Shown piece after piece: positions 1 to 15,579 of a stretch of DNA of 64,000 nt (its first letter is position 1; each line of letters starts with the position of its first letter). A program made the translations under genes and the position numbers. This DNA is from Pseudoflavonifractor phocaeensis. GTDB lineage: Bacteria > Bacillota > Clostridia > Oscillospirales > Oscillospiraceae. Where the stretch lies: positions 186,001-250,000 of the forward strand of contig NZ_JADYUM010000001.1 of the NCBI RefSeq assembly GCF_021531815.1. The letters run 5' to 3'. The notes beneath the pieces were generated by a model, which was given only the letters and a program-made list of their open reading frames with translations, was not told the DNA's origin and did no database searches.

Positions 1-262
1 GCAGGTTGTGGCCGACACCGGGAATATAGGCGGTGACTTCCATACCGTTGGTCAGGCGGACACGGGCGATCTTACGCAGAGCGGAGTTCGGCTTCTTAGG
101 AGTGGAAGTACGAACGGCGGTGCAGACACCTCTCTTCTGGGGAGAAGGCAGATCGGTGGCCTTGTTCTTCAGAGTGTTCAGGCCGTGCTGGAGGGCGGGA
201 GAAGTGGACTTGTAGGCCACCTGCTGACGGCCCTTGCGTACCAGCTGATTAAAAGTAGGCAT
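1..262 (-). CDS. rpsL: 30S ribosomal protein S12 (partial, C-terminus outside window)
   Basis: Small-subunit protein at the decoding centre; streptomycin resistance maps to it in other bacteria. The protein begins [12 protein letters not shown], the universal S12 N-terminus, after a GGAGG-type Shine-Dalgarno just upstream of the ATG at 262. The window cuts the gene after about 87 codons. It follows the L7Ae-like gene on the same strand, the usual head of a str operon (rpsL, rpsG, fusA, tuf), whose other members would lie outside. Transcription probably comes from the promoter at 769-797. Family identity is certain from the N-terminus; resistance positions cannot be assessed fully. Confidence 0.97.
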   Translation of the reverse strand, partial: MPTFNQLVRKGRQQVAYKSTSPALQHGLNTLKNKATDLPSPQKRGVCTAVRTSTPKKPNSALRKIARVRLTNGMEVTAYIPGVGHNL

Positions 263-348
263 GATTTTCCTCCTTTCTCGAAAGCTGCCCCGTGGGGCAT
301 GATATATATTTTAACAAAATAAGGAAACCTTATTCTGCTAAAATCAAA

Positions 349-588
349 TTACAGGAGCGCGGCCACCGCGCTCCCCACGGCAATGCCGCAGGCGGAGCCC
401 AACTCCTTCATGGTGGGCACCAGTTCCACGGCGACGTGCTTGTCGACCGCGAGCTGGGCCAGAGGCTGGGTAACACGGGGATCGGCGTCGCCGGCCACGA
501 AAAGCTTTTTCGCCCGGCCGTCGTTCAGGGCGCGCCGCGCCTGCTTGGCACCGACCACCTTATTGGGACTGTTCAGTTCAGAGATCAT
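349..588 (-). CDS. L7Ae/L30e-family K-turn RNA-binding protein (YbxF-like)
   Basis: A 79-residue protein of the L7Ae/L30e/S12e fold that binds kink-turn RNA. The glycine- and alanine-rich fold pattern and the central segment KLFVAGDADPRV match small Firmicute L7Ae proteins (YbxF/RplGB), which sit just before rpsL in many Firmicutes, as here. The ATG at 588 is chosen because GGAGGG lies at the right distance; an in-frame ATG ten codons upstream lacks a site. The C-terminal GIAVGSAVAALL is typical of the family. It is the first gene after the promoter at 769-797, so it is probably co-transcribed with rpsL. Role in ribosome biology is inferred from family and position. Confidence 0.88.
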   Translation of the reverse strand: MISELNSPNKVVGAKQARRALNDGRAKKLFVAGDADPRVTQPLAQLAVDKHVAVELVPTMKELGSACGIAVGSAVAALL

Positions 589-768
589 TCGGTGCCCTCC
601 TCTCCCCTGCCTTCGCAAGCTCCATATCTGTCGCTGTACCGCTTGCGGCCCAGCGCATCCACGTCGCTGCTCCAGCTTTCCCGCCTGCCTGATTCTCAGG
701 ACAAGCCGGGTTTTCTAGGGCGTTTCATCGGGTAAAAGGGCGCAAAGCCCCTACCACCGCAATTTGGT

Positions 769-797
769 ATTATACCAGCTTGTCAAGCCCCCGTCAA
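769..797 (-). promoter_or_regulatory. Sigma-A promoter for the L7Ae-rpsL operon
   Basis: Read on the minus strand, TTGACG (792-797) and TATAAT (769-774) are separated by exactly 17 bp. This would start transcription near 762, giving a leader of about 175 nt before the L7Ae-like gene. The rest of 589-972 holds this leader and the ferredoxin terminator; no further gene is visible there. Confidence 0.8.
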
Positions 798-924
798 GCA
801 TAAATCTTTCAGAAATCCACAAAGTTTTCCACCGCTTCCTCTCCATTTCGACTGAAGCCGACCCTCCCTCTCTTCTTTTTCAAAAGAGGACCGCCTCGTT
901 TCCTCTCCATTCAGCCGGAAAAAT

Positions 925-967
925 AAAATACCGGAGACGGTTTGTGATACGCCGCCTCCGGTATTTT
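925..967 (-). terminator. Rho-independent terminator after the ferredoxin gene
   Basis: AAAATACCGGAG (925-936) pairs with CTCCGGTATTTT (956-967). A T-rich tail follows on the minus strand, directly downstream of the ferredoxin stop. It separates this gene from the str-operon promoter. Confidence 0.85.
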
Positions 968-972
968 CCGGG

Positions 973-1155
973 TCAATCCACCTCGATGGCATCCACGGGA
1001 CAGCCGTCCGCCGCCTCCCGGACCATTTCCTCCTGGCCGGGGTCGATCTCGTCCCGGGCCGCGGCCACTCCTTCGTCAGTCAGGGTAAATACGTCGGGAC
1101 AGACGCTGGCGCACAGGCCGCAGCCGATACAGTTGCCGTTGACATGGGCGTTCAT
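973..1155 (-). CDS. Small 4Fe-4S ferredoxin
   Basis: A 60-residue electron carrier. Cys9, Cys12, Cys15 and Cys19 form the block CIGCGLCASVCP and Cys52 lies in CPVDAIEV. Only one Cys is present in the second half, so a single 4Fe-4S cluster (Cys9, 12, 15, 52) is most likely, as in single-cluster clostridial and Desulfovibrio ferredoxins. The ATG at 1155 follows an AAGGAGGTG site; a longer reading frame upstream has no such site. It is bracketed by terminators at 1234-1271 and 925-967, so it looks like a separate transcription unit lodged between rpoC and the L7Ae-rpsL operon. Redox partners cannot be told from the context. Confidence 0.93.
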   Translation of the reverse strand: MNAHVNGNCIGCGLCASVCPDVFTLTDEGVAAARDEIDPGQEEMVREAADGCPVDAIEVD

Positions 1156-1233
1156 GGGACACCTCCTTATTCTTAGCGTCAGGATAGTATGCCCTGATTC
1201 TGTTTCTTTCATTCCGGCACCCCGGGAGATCGA

Positions 1234-1271
1234 CAAAAAACAGGAGCGCCCTGACGGACGCTCCTGTTTTT
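1234..1271 (-). terminator. Terminator after rpoC
   Basis: AAAACAGGAGCG (1237-1248) pairs with CGCTCCTGTTTT (1259-1270), with A-runs and T-runs on either side. It ends the rpoBC transcript on the minus strand. Confidence 0.9.
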
Positions 1272-1296
1272 GTTCCATATTCTTTCCCGGCGGAAA

Positions 1297-5061
<3,765 letters not shown>

Positions 5062-5083
5062 CTTCTATATTCTCCTCCCGTTC

Positions 5084-8971
<3,888 letters not shown>

Positions 8972-9220
8972 TCTAAAAAATCAACTCGCTTTCTTCTCGT
9001 TCAACGGTTGGTTCTCACGGTTTTCAGGGCCGGATGGGGGAATTTTTCGGAAGGTATCTGGTCATTGTGCACAATTTCCGGTCCCTCCGCCATTTTCGCA
9101 CACCCGGCTGCGTTGTTTGTTTCGCCATCCAATGTCTTGCCTTTCCCGCCCCACCATGGTACACTAGGTGCAGAGCATGGGGAACCAGGCTCAGTTGATA
9201 CAAGGACATAGGAGCATTTT
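8972..9220 (-). promoter_or_regulatory. Long 5' leader of rpoB
   Basis: From the promoter at 9221-9249 to the rpoB start lie about 240 transcribed bases without a convincing gene. A 61-codon frame starting at 9209 exists within the leader but has no ribosome site or recognisable product. rplJ and rplL do not precede rpoB here, so regulation of beta subunit synthesis may act through this leader; this is inference. Confidence 0.45.
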
Positions 9221-9249
9221 ATTGTACCATGCAGGACCAGGCCTGTCAA
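9221..9249 (-). promoter_or_regulatory. Sigma-A promoter of rpoBC
   Basis: On the minus strand TTGACA (9244-9249) and TACAAT (9221-9226) are 17 bp apart, one mismatch from consensus. This fits a highly expressed core-polymerase operon. Confidence 0.85.
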
Positions 9250-9459
9250 GGCCCGGCTCTGTTTTTTTATGGTATGATTCCCGTGAAAAAGTGGTTGTCC
9301 TCCCCGCGCCACACGCCGGGAAGGATGCCGCTCTGTCCGGCGCCGCGCCTCCTCCCCCGCGCCGCCGGACAGCCGCAGTCAGAATTTTCCTTTTTTGACA
9401 CTCTGACTGGAAAACTCCTTCTTCTCTCCTTTGTTCTTGGAAAAATGTACGCAAAGGAT

Positions 9460-9488
9460 TTGACAAGTAGTAACAAATGTGTTACAAT
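9460..9488 (+). promoter_or_regulatory. Sigma-A promoter for the 9523 gene
   Basis: TTGACA (9460-9465) and TACAAT (9483-9488) have 17 bp spacing. It lies 35 bp before the ATG at 9523 and points away from the rpoB promoter. Between the two promoters (9250-9459) nothing coding is seen. Confidence 0.87.
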
Positions 9489-9522
9489 TCGGTTACAAGT
9501 TTTGATTGCAAGGGGGAATTTC

Positions 9523-9813
9523 ATGGCCACCGAAAACATTCCTCTTTCCTATAAAGGGCATCCCCTGCGTCGGAAAGACAATCTGATCTATTACGGCACC
9601 ATGGCCGAAAAGTATATCATCATGCTCCAGATCCTCTCCTCCAAGAAGGTGGACGGCCTGGATATGGCGGATAAGGTATCCGTCCAGCTCCAGCTCACCG
9701 ACCCCGACCTGAAAAGCCGCGACCGCGTGGTCCGCAAGAGCGAGAAGGACAGCCTGTATGCCGCCATGGACCTGGCCTCTGTTTGGCTGGAACGCGCTTT
9801 GAGCACCAAGTAA
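9523..9813 (+). CDS. Conserved small protein of unknown function (96 aa)
   Basis: A 96-residue soluble protein with balanced charge, no signal peptide, no membrane segment and no motif I can name. The segment MAEKYIIMLQILSSKK and the Lys/Asp-rich middle look like a small alpha/beta cytoplasmic protein. The start is fixed by the AAGGGGG site and the strong promoter 35 bp upstream. The next gene, a secreted hydrolase, begins 45 bp after the stop on the same strand with its own ribosome site, so co-transcription is likely. A role in envelope or division control would be only a guess from this neighbour. Confidence 0.75.
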   Translation: MATENIPLSYKGHPLRRKDNLIYYGTMAEKYIIMLQILSSKKVDGLDMADKVSVQLQLTDPDLKSRDRVVRKSEKDSLYAAMDLASVWLERALSTK

Positions 9814-9858
9814 GACGAAAGAAACCAGAGAGACAATATTTGGGGAGGATAACCAGCC

Positions 9859-10830
9859 ATGCTGTTTAACAAGACCGCCGTCCGGCTCACCGCGGGCCTT
9901 TTGCTTGTCAGTACCCTCGTCGCCCCCGCCCTGGCCGTCACCGGGACCGTGGATTCCGGCGACAGCCCCCTGCGGGTCCGTTCCCAGGCCAGCACCGACA
10001 GCGAGATCCTGGCCCGCCTTGACCACGGCACCCAGGTCGAGGTGATCTCCACCGCCGAGAACGGATGGTACCAGATCACCATCGGCGACATCAGCGGCTT
10101 CGTCTCCAGCGACTATCTGGTGGTGGACGGCACTCAGGAAGCCGTCTCCGCTGTTTCCGCTGTCAATCCCGCCGCCGCCGCCCAGGATGCCGCCGCCAAG
10201 GCCGCCGAAGCGGCAGAAGCAGCCCAGGCTGCTGAGGCTGCCGAGACTGCCGCCGAGCCCCGTTACGGCAAGGTGACTGTCTCCTCCCTGAACATCCGCT
10301 CCGGCGCCGGTACGGAATATGACAAGGTGGGCAGCCTGAAAGCGGGTAAAGTGGTGACCATCCTGGCTGAAACCAATGGTTGGTACCAGATCGAGTCCGG
10401 CTATATCAGCGCCGACTACGTGACCATCGTGGACGCCGCCGAGGCCGCCTGCTCCAACAAGGGACAAGAGATCGCCGATTACGCCCTCCAGTTCGTGGGC
10501 TACCCTTATGTATATGGCGGCAGCAGCCCCAAGGGCTTTGACTGCTCCGGCTTGACCAGCTATGTGTACCGCCAGTTCGGCTACTCTATCAACCGCACCG
10601 CTTCCGGCCAGCTGGACAACGGCACCGCCGTCTCCATGAGCGAGCTGCAGCCCGGCGATTTAGTCATGTTCCGTAAGAGCGGTTCCAGCAGCCGCGCCTC
10701 CCACGTGGGTATTTACATCGGCGGCGGACAGTTCGTCCACGCCTCCACCGCCCGGGTGGGCGTCATCGTCAGCAAGTTGAGCGACGCTTATTACACCACC
10801 GGTTTCGTGGGCGGCCGCCGCATTATCTGA
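9859..10830 (+). CDS. Secreted SH3-domain NlpC/P60 peptidoglycan endopeptidase
   Basis: Predicted cell-wall hydrolase of 323 residues. Residues 1-26 are a signal peptide ending in APALA. Two bacterial SH3 domains follow (about 30-85 and 133-185), the first with LRVRSQASTDSEIL, the second with LNIRSGAGTEYDKVG. An Ala-rich linker separates them. The C-terminal NlpC/P60 domain carries the catalytic Cys in FDCSGLTSYVYRQFG and the His in ASHVGIYIGGGQFVHAS. Such enzymes cleave gamma-D-Glu-diaminopimelate bonds during growth, separation or spore wall remodelling. GGGGAGGATAACCAGCC precedes the ATG. It probably shares the promoter at 9460 and ends at the hairpin at 10847-10880. Confidence 0.93.
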   Translation: MLFNKTAVRLTAGLLLVSTLVAPALAVTGTVDSGDSPLRVRSQASTDSEILARLDHGTQVEVISTAENGWYQITIGDISGFVSSDYLVVDGTQEAVSAVSAVNPAAAAQDAAAKAAEAAEAAQAAEAAETAAEPRYGKVTVSSLNIRSGAGTEYDKVGSLKAGKVVTILAETNGWYQIESGYISADYVTIVDAAEAACSNKGQEIADYALQFVGYPYVYGGSSPKGFDCSGLTSYVYRQFGYSINRTASGQLDNGTAVSMSELQPGDLVMFRKSGSSSRASHVGIYIGGGQFVHASTARVGVIVSKLSDAYYTTGFVGGRRII

Positions 10831-10846
10831 TTTCCCGATATAAGAC

Positions 10847-10880
10847 AAAAAGTTCCCCCATGGGTTGGGGGAACTTTTTT
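10847..10880 (+). terminator. Terminator between the NlpC/P60 gene and spoIIR
   Basis: AAAAGTTCCCCCA pairs with TGGGGGAACTTTT around a short loop and ends in a T-run. It lies between convergent genes and can serve both strands. Confidence 0.9.
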
Positions 10881-10890
10881 ATTTGCCTTG

Positions 10891-11508
10891 TCAACTAAAA
10901 ATACCTTTCAGCTCTCCCAACAGCTCCATGCCTTTAAATTTCAACACATAGGGTTCTGTCTCTCCGGTGATGAGGCCGGCCTGGGCCTTGGTGAAGCTGC
11001 CGGCCTGGGCCGCCTCCTCCACCGTCTCGCTGGCCGCGCCCAAACACAGGGGCGGAAAAGCCACACACCACCAGTTCTGCCCCTCCCCTTCTCCAATGAC
11101 GACCCGCAGGGCCTCATATTCTCCGGCCGGCAGGGCAAAACCCTCATACTCCTTGGTGGGGAACCAACACCGGGTCAACTCCGTCGACACGGGGTAATCG
11201 TATCCCCACTCCTCCACCACCGCCTGCCCCGCGGCGGCCAGAGCGTTCAAATGCCCCTCCAGAGCCCGGCGCGCCTCCTCCCGGTCCACGTCCTGAGCGT
11301 ACAGGCACTCCGCCTGCTCCAGCACCCGGTCCCGCACCGCTAATTTCAGTGCCTGGTCCCCGGCGCTGTCCGAGTTGGCGATCACGTGGAGGCGGATCAC
11401 GCTGTCCGCCAGTTCTTCCTGCTCCCGGTCCAGCCAGACGCCCACTGTCAAAGCACACAGTATCCCCAGCATCAGCGCCAGCTCCCACCGCTTCAATCTT
11501 CTGTCCAT
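10891..11508 (-). CDS. spoIIR: Stage II sporulation protein R
   Basis: Forespore-made, secreted signal protein that triggers the SpoIIGA protease to cleave pro-sigma-E in the mother cell. The 205-residue product has an N-terminal membrane/signal segment (about residues 8-24) and the family core RLHVIANSDSAGDQALKLAVRD, shown here near its start. The ATG at 11508 follows GGGGAGGTAAC; an upstream in-frame ATG lacks such a site. Conserved Trp/Cys positions in the C-terminal half also fit SpoIIR. It is preceded by a terminator hairpin after ispE, so it is likely expressed alone. A sigma-F promoter is expected but I could not identify one. Confidence 0.92.
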   Translation of the reverse strand: MDRRLKRWELALMLGILCALTVGVWLDREQEELADSVIRLHVIANSDSAGDQALKLAVRDRVLEQAECLYAQDVDREEARRALEGHLNALAAAGQAVVEEWGYDYPVSTELTRCWFPTKEYEGFALPAGEYEALRVVIGEGEGQNWWCVAFPPLCLGAASETVEEAAQAGSFTKAQAGLITGETEPYVLKFKGMELLGELKGIFS

Positions 11509-11539
11509 GTTACCTCCCCGGCGGCTCTCACTGATAAAG

Positions 11540-11583
11540 AACCGCCCACACTGCAAGCAAATTCACTTACAGTGTGGGCGGTT
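11540..11583. terminator. Hairpin between ispE and spoIIR
   Basis: AACCGCCCACACTG (11540-11553) pairs perfectly with CAGTGTGGGCGGTT (11570-11583). T-richness is better on the plus strand, but its place directly after ispE suggests it ends that minus-strand transcript. Confidence 0.7.
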
Positions 11584-11593
11584 TTCTCATTTT

Positions 11594-12445
11594 TTAAACG
11601 GTCTGGGCCAAAAAAGTCTCTTTATGGTGTTGGGACAAAAGTTCAAAGGCGGCTTTGGCCGCTTCCTCCCTCTCAAACAGGCCGAAGGCGGTGGGACCGG
11701 TGCCGCTCATATTGGCGCCCAGAGCCCCCTGCTGGATCAGGGTGTTCTTGATGTCGGCCACCCGGGCCCGCTGGCGCTCGGGCAGCACATCTTCAAAGAC
11801 GTTGTACATCCGCCGGGCCACCTCCGGCAGATCCCCCGCCTCCAGGGCGGCAAGCACCCCGTCGGTATCGGGCCGGCGGCGCACCTTGCATCCGTCGATC
11901 CGGGCGAACAGCTCCGGGGTAGAGATAGGGAAATCGGGCTTGCACACCACCACCCAGCATTGGGGCAACGCGGGCAGCGGGGTCAGCCGCTCTCCCCGCC
12001 CCTCGGCCAGGGCGGTACAGCCCAACACACAGTAGGGCACGTCGGAACCCACCCGCTCCCCCACCCGGGCCAATTCCTCCCGGGAAAAGGGCTGCCCCTC
12101 CATCTGGTTCAGCGCCCGGAGGACGGCCGCGGCGTCGCTGCTTCCCCCCGCCATCCCGGCACATACCGGGACGCGCTTGTCCAATGAGATGTCCAGCCCC
12201 CTCGGCTCCCGGCCCAGGGTACGGTAGAAGCACAAAGCCGCCTTGACCGCCAGATTCTTCTCTCCGCCGGGCAGGAACGACAGATTGCTTCTGACCCGGA
12301 TCTCCCCCGTTCCGTTGTCCTCCAGGGTCAGATCATCCGCCAGCGTAATGGACTGCATGACCATTTTCAGATCGTGGTAGCCGTCGGGGCGCTTACCCAG
12401 CACGTCCAACGTCAGATTCAGCTTGGCCCGGGCCTGGACCTCCAT
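11594..12445 (-). CDS. ispE: 4-diphosphocytidyl-2-C-methyl-D-erythritol kinase
   Basis: GHMP-family kinase of the non-mevalonate isoprenoid pathway; phosphorylates CDP-methylerythritol with ATP. The 283-residue product starts MEVQARAKLNLTLDVLGKR, the family N-terminus with substrate Lys, and has the ATP-binding glycine loop MAGGSSDAAAVLRALN. The C-terminal motif GANMSGTGPTAFGLF is also typical. AAAGGAGG precedes the ATG at 12445. It lies 20 bp after the DUF1015 gene on the same strand, so it is probably the last gene of the Lrp-aminotransferase-thrH-DUF1015 run. It shows the organism makes isoprenoids by the MEP route. Confidence 0.96.
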   Translation of the reverse strand: MEVQARAKLNLTLDVLGKRPDGYHDLKMVMQSITLADDLTLEDNGTGEIRVRSNLSFLPGGEKNLAVKAALCFYRTLGREPRGLDISLDKRVPVCAGMAGGSSDAAAVLRALNQMEGQPFSREELARVGERVGSDVPYCVLGCTALAEGRGERLTPLPALPQCWVVVCKPDFPISTPELFARIDGCKVRRRPDTDGVLAALEAGDLPEVARRMYNVFEDVLPERQRARVADIKNTLIQQGALGANMSGTGPTAFGLFEREEAAKAAFELLSQHHKETFLAQTV

Positions 12446-12465
12446 TGCGGCCCCTCCTTTGTCAC

Positions 12466-13761
12466 TTACACCCGGATCCTCCGGGCCTCCAGATAAAACC
12501 GCTTGTCCTGGGCCTCCCCCATGGAGAAGGTCTTCCGGGGCAGTACCCCGTCGTGGATAACGGTGGGGAACAGCTTCTCTTTGCCCATAGGAGGCAGAAG
12601 AAAGGCCACCACATCCTCCCGGCTCCCGGCCAGCTCCCGGGCCACATCCTCTCCGTGGATATAGTCCACCCGGACCCCCGGATGACGGACCAGGTAGTCG
12701 TCCAGAAAAGCCTGGAGGGTACCCACCGGCAACTGGGCCTTGGGATGGGGCACCGTGACCGTCCCTTCCCGGCCCCCGCCGGTCCAAAACAGCACATGTC
12801 CCTGCCCGCCGGCGTTCCGGGAGGCGCCGGGATACCAGCCGAGCAGCTCCGCCAGCAGCTCCTCCCGGTCCACGCCGAACACCACCCGGTGGATCGGCTC
12901 GAACTCCAGGGACTCGTCGTGGAGGTTGCCCAGCTCGCACAGGGCGTACCGGGCGGGCAGGCTGTCCCACTGGTCCGGGGGCGTCAGCTTCTTGGCCCGC
13001 TCATAGCACTCCTTGGCGGTGGCCAGGGAGTGGTTGCCGTCTCCCACGGCGAAGAGCATCACCGGGTCGTCCTTTCCCAAGCCATACCGGGTCCGGAAAT
13101 GGACCGGGTCGGCCAGGGCCCGTAACGCGCGGGCCACCTGCTCCTGCTGTTCCCAGGTCAACAGCCAGCCTCTGATATGCCCGCCCCGCTCCATCAGCTC
13201 GAAATCGTACAGGGGCTCCATTTTGCCCGTCCTGTTGGACAGGGGCTCGATCACCGTCTTATCCGGATCATCCACCAGCAGCATGGCGTGGGGCAGCTCA
13301 ATGGGGGCATTCTTCCGCACCGCCACCCGGGGCGGGATACGGGACAGGACAGTGCCCTCGGTGGCCCGGATCAGCGCCGAGGCCCCCGGCTCATAATCAT
13401 ACTGCTCCAGGTCCACCATCCCCACCAGCCCCCGGCGGACCTTGCCGCAGTCCAGGGTCCGCTCCACGTAGACCAGCGCGCCGGGCAGCGTACGGAACCG
13501 CTCCTCCCGCAGATACCGGGTCATGGTGTTGTTGATCTCCATGATGTCGGTCTCCACATTAGGGCCCTCCAGGCAGCTCTCCGGCAAAATCAGCCGCAGG
13601 GCCGAGGGGGCTTTCCCCACCCGGTCCTCCACCCGCTGCCAGTATTCAGGCTGGGAGGTATACTGGTCGCAGGCCACCACGCTCCAAAGAGACAGGTCAC
13701 AGTCCCGGGGCAGCAGAATGTCAGCTGGGCGAAACGGCAGGGTATCAAACGCGTCCTTCAT
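12466..13761 (-). CDS. DUF1015-family protein
   Basis: A 431-residue soluble protein of the DUF1015 family (no assigned reaction). Family landmarks are FRPADILLP near the start, VACDQYTSQPEYW near residue 30, and FAVGDGNHSLATAKECYE near residue 260. The DGNHS block is the most conserved part of the family and likely part of a binding or active site. It begins 2 bp after the thrH stop, so the two are translationally linked. From memory, DUF1015 genes often neighbour serine biosynthesis genes in clostridia; the pairing with ThrH, which can act as a phosphoserine phosphatase, fits this. Function remains unknown. Confidence 0.88.
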   Translation of the reverse strand: MKDAFDTLPFRPADILLPRDCDLSLWSVVACDQYTSQPEYWQRVEDRVGKAPSALRLILPESCLEGPNVETDIMEINNTMTRYLREERFRTLPGALVYVERTLDCGKVRRGLVGMVDLEQYDYEPGASALIRATEGTVLSRIPPRVAVRKNAPIELPHAMLLVDDPDKTVIEPLSNRTGKMEPLYDFELMERGGHIRGWLLTWEQQEQVARALRALADPVHFRTRYGLGKDDPVMLFAVGDGNHSLATAKECYERAKKLTPPDQWDSLPARYALCELGNLHDESLEFEPIHRVVFGVDREELLAELLGWYPGASRNAGGQGHVLFWTGGGREGTVTVPHPKAQLPVGTLQAFLDDYLVRHPGVRVDYIHGEDVARELAGSREDVVAFLLPPMGKEKLFPTVIHDGVLPRKTFSMGEAQDKRFYLEARRIRV

Positions 13762-13763
13762 GT

Positions 13764-14363
13764 TTACAGCGCCTTCTTAATGGCGGCCAGCAGGTCGCCG
13801 AACTCCTCGTAGGCAGGTAGCTCCGGATGGGCCGCCTTGATGGCCTCCGTGCTCTTGAACAGAAAACCCGCCTTGCTGGCCTGGATCATACCCAGGTCGT
13901 TAAAGCTGTCCCCGGCGGCGATAGTCTCGAATCCGCAGGACTGCAGAGCCTTCACCGTGGTCAGTTTGGACTGCTGGCAGCGCATCTGATAGCCGATGAT
14001 CTCGCCGCTGGAGGCCACCTCCAGGGTGTTGCACATCAGAGTGGGCCAATTCAGCTTCTTCATCAGGGGCTTGGCGAACTGCTCAAAGGTGTCGCTGAGA
14101 ATGACCACCTGGGTCAGGGTCCGCAGTTCGTCCAAAAACTCCTTGGCGCCGGGCAGGGGATCGATGGTGGCAATGACGTCCTGGATCTCTTTCAGGCCCA
14201 GGCCGTGTTCCTTCAAAATACCCAGACGCCACTTCATCAGCTTGTCATAGTCGGGCTCGTCCCGGGTGGTCCGCTTCAGCTCCGGGATGCCGCTGGCCTG
14301 GGAAAAGGCGATCCAGATCTCGGGGACCAGCACGCCCTCCATGTCCAAACATACGATATTCAT
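13764..14363 (-). CDS. thrH: Phosphoserine phosphatase / homoserine phosphotransferase (ThrH type)
   Basis: HAD-superfamily enzyme of 199 residues. The N-terminal nucleophile motif is CLDMEGVLVPE, the D-x-E form that marks ThrH rather than the D-x-D of SerB. Motif II (VILSDTFEQF) and the metal-binding GDSFNDLGMI follow. In Pseudomonas, ThrH removes phosphate from phosphoserine and can move it to homoserine. The ATG at 14363 follows GGGGAGGAG. It sits 20 bp after the aminotransferase and 2 bp before DUF1015 in one minus-strand run, pointing to amino-acid (serine/threonine) metabolism. Which activity dominates cannot be told. Confidence 0.93.
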   Translation of the reverse strand: MNIVCLDMEGVLVPEIWIAFSQASGIPELKRTTRDEPDYDKLMKWRLGILKEHGLGLKEIQDVIATIDPLPGAKEFLDELRTLTQVVILSDTFEQFAKPLMKKLNWPTLMCNTLEVASSGEIIGYQMRCQQSKLTTVKALQSCGFETIAAGDSFNDLGMIQASKAGFLFKSTEAIKAAHPELPAYEEFGDLLAAIKKAL

Positions 14364-14382
14364 ATTCTTCTCCTCCCCGCGG

Positions 14383-15579
14383 TCACTCCGCGCCATTTTC
14401 CCGCCCCTGCTTCCGCCGCAGATTGGTCAGGAAGTTGTCCATTCTGGCGATGGACTCGGCGATGTCCTTCATGGACGCCGCGTAGCAGGCCCGGACATAG
14501 CCCTCGCCGCCGGGGCCGAAGGCGTTGCCGGGAATGACGGCCACCTTCTCTTCCATGAGGAACCGCTCGCAGAACTCCTCGCTGGTCAGGCCGGTGGACT
14601 GGATGCAGGGGAACACATAGAAGGCGCCCTTGGGCTCGAAGCAGGTCAGCCCGATGCGGTTCAGGTTCTCCACCAGGTAGCGGCGGCGGCGGTCATACTC
14701 CTCCCGCATGTGCTCGATGTCTCCGTCTCCGTTGCGCATGGCCTCCACGGCGGCGTACTGGCTGGTGGTAGGGGCGGACATGATGCCAAACTGGTGGAGC
14801 TTGGTCATGGCAGCGATGATGGGCTTGGGGGCGCAGACATAGCCCATGCGCCAGCCCGTCATGGCGTGGCTCTTGGAGAAGCCGTTGACCACGATGGTCC
14901 GCTCATACATATCGGTGAGGTTGGCCATGGACACATGCCGCTGGCCGTAGGTCAGCTCGGCATAGATCTCGTCGGAGATGACCATGATGTCGGTGCCCCG
15001 CAGCACCTCGGCGATGGCCTCCAGGTCCCGGCGCTCCATGATGCCGCCGGTGGGGTTGGAGGGGAAGGGCAGCACCACCGCCTTGGTCTTGGGGGTGATG
15101 GCTGCTTTCAGTTGCTCCGGGGTCAGGCGGAACTCGTTTTCCGCCTTCAGCTCCACATAGACGGGGACGCCGCCGGCCATCTCAGCCAGGGGGCCGTAAC
15201 AGACAAAGGACGGCACCGGGACGATGACCTCATCCCCCGGATTGACCAGCACCCGCATGGCCAGGTCGATGGCCTCGCTGCCGCCTACGGTGACCAGGAT
15301 CTGGCCATTGTAGTCGTAGTGCAGGTCAAAGCGGCGGTTCAGATAGGCCGCGATCTCCCGCCGGAGCTGGAGCATACCGGCGTTGGAGGTGTACTTGGTG
15401 TGGCCCCGCTCCAGGGAATAGATGCCCGCGTCCCGGATGTGCCAGGGAGTGACAAAGTCGGGTTCGCCGATGCCCAGGGAGATGGCGTCAGTCATCTCCT
15501 CCAAAATGTCAAAGAACTTCCGAATCCCGGAGGGCTTGATCCCCTGGATCTTTTCGTTCAGGATCTGGTCGTAGTTCAT
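14383..15579 (-). CDS. PLP-dependent class I/II aminotransferase
   Basis: A 398-residue fold-type I aminotransferase. The PLP lysine lies in NGFSKSHAMTGWRMG, and the cofactor/substrate motifs FPSNPTGG and VISDEIYAELTY are present. Substrate arginine near the C-terminus fits GYVRACYA. The family includes aspartate, aromatic and alanine aminotransferases (PatA, AspC/AlaT types); the exact donor is not readable. Its start overlaps the stop of the Lrp regulator by 4 bp, a common pairing in Firmicutes, which suggests that the amino acid sensed is its substrate or product. ThrH follows after 20 bp. Confidence 0.93.
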   Translation of the reverse strand: MNYDQILNEKIQGIKPSGIRKFFDILEEMTDAISLGIGEPDFVTPWHIRDAGIYSLERGHTKYTSNAGMLQLRREIAAYLNRRFDLHYDYNGQILVTVGGSEAIDLAMRVLVNPGDEVIVPVPSFVCYGPLAEMAGGVPVYVELKAENEFRLTPEQLKAAITPKTKAVVLPFPSNPTGGIMERRDLEAIAEVLRGTDIMVISDEIYAELTYGQRHVSMANLTDMYERTIVVNGFSKSHAMTGWRMGYVCAPKPIIAAMTKLHQFGIMSAPTTSQYAAVEAMRNGDGDIEHMREEYDRRRRYLVENLNRIGLTCFEPKGAFYVFPCIQSTGLTSEEFCERFLMEEKVAVIPGNAFGPGGEGYVRACYAASMKDIAESIARMDNFLTNLRRKQGRENGAE

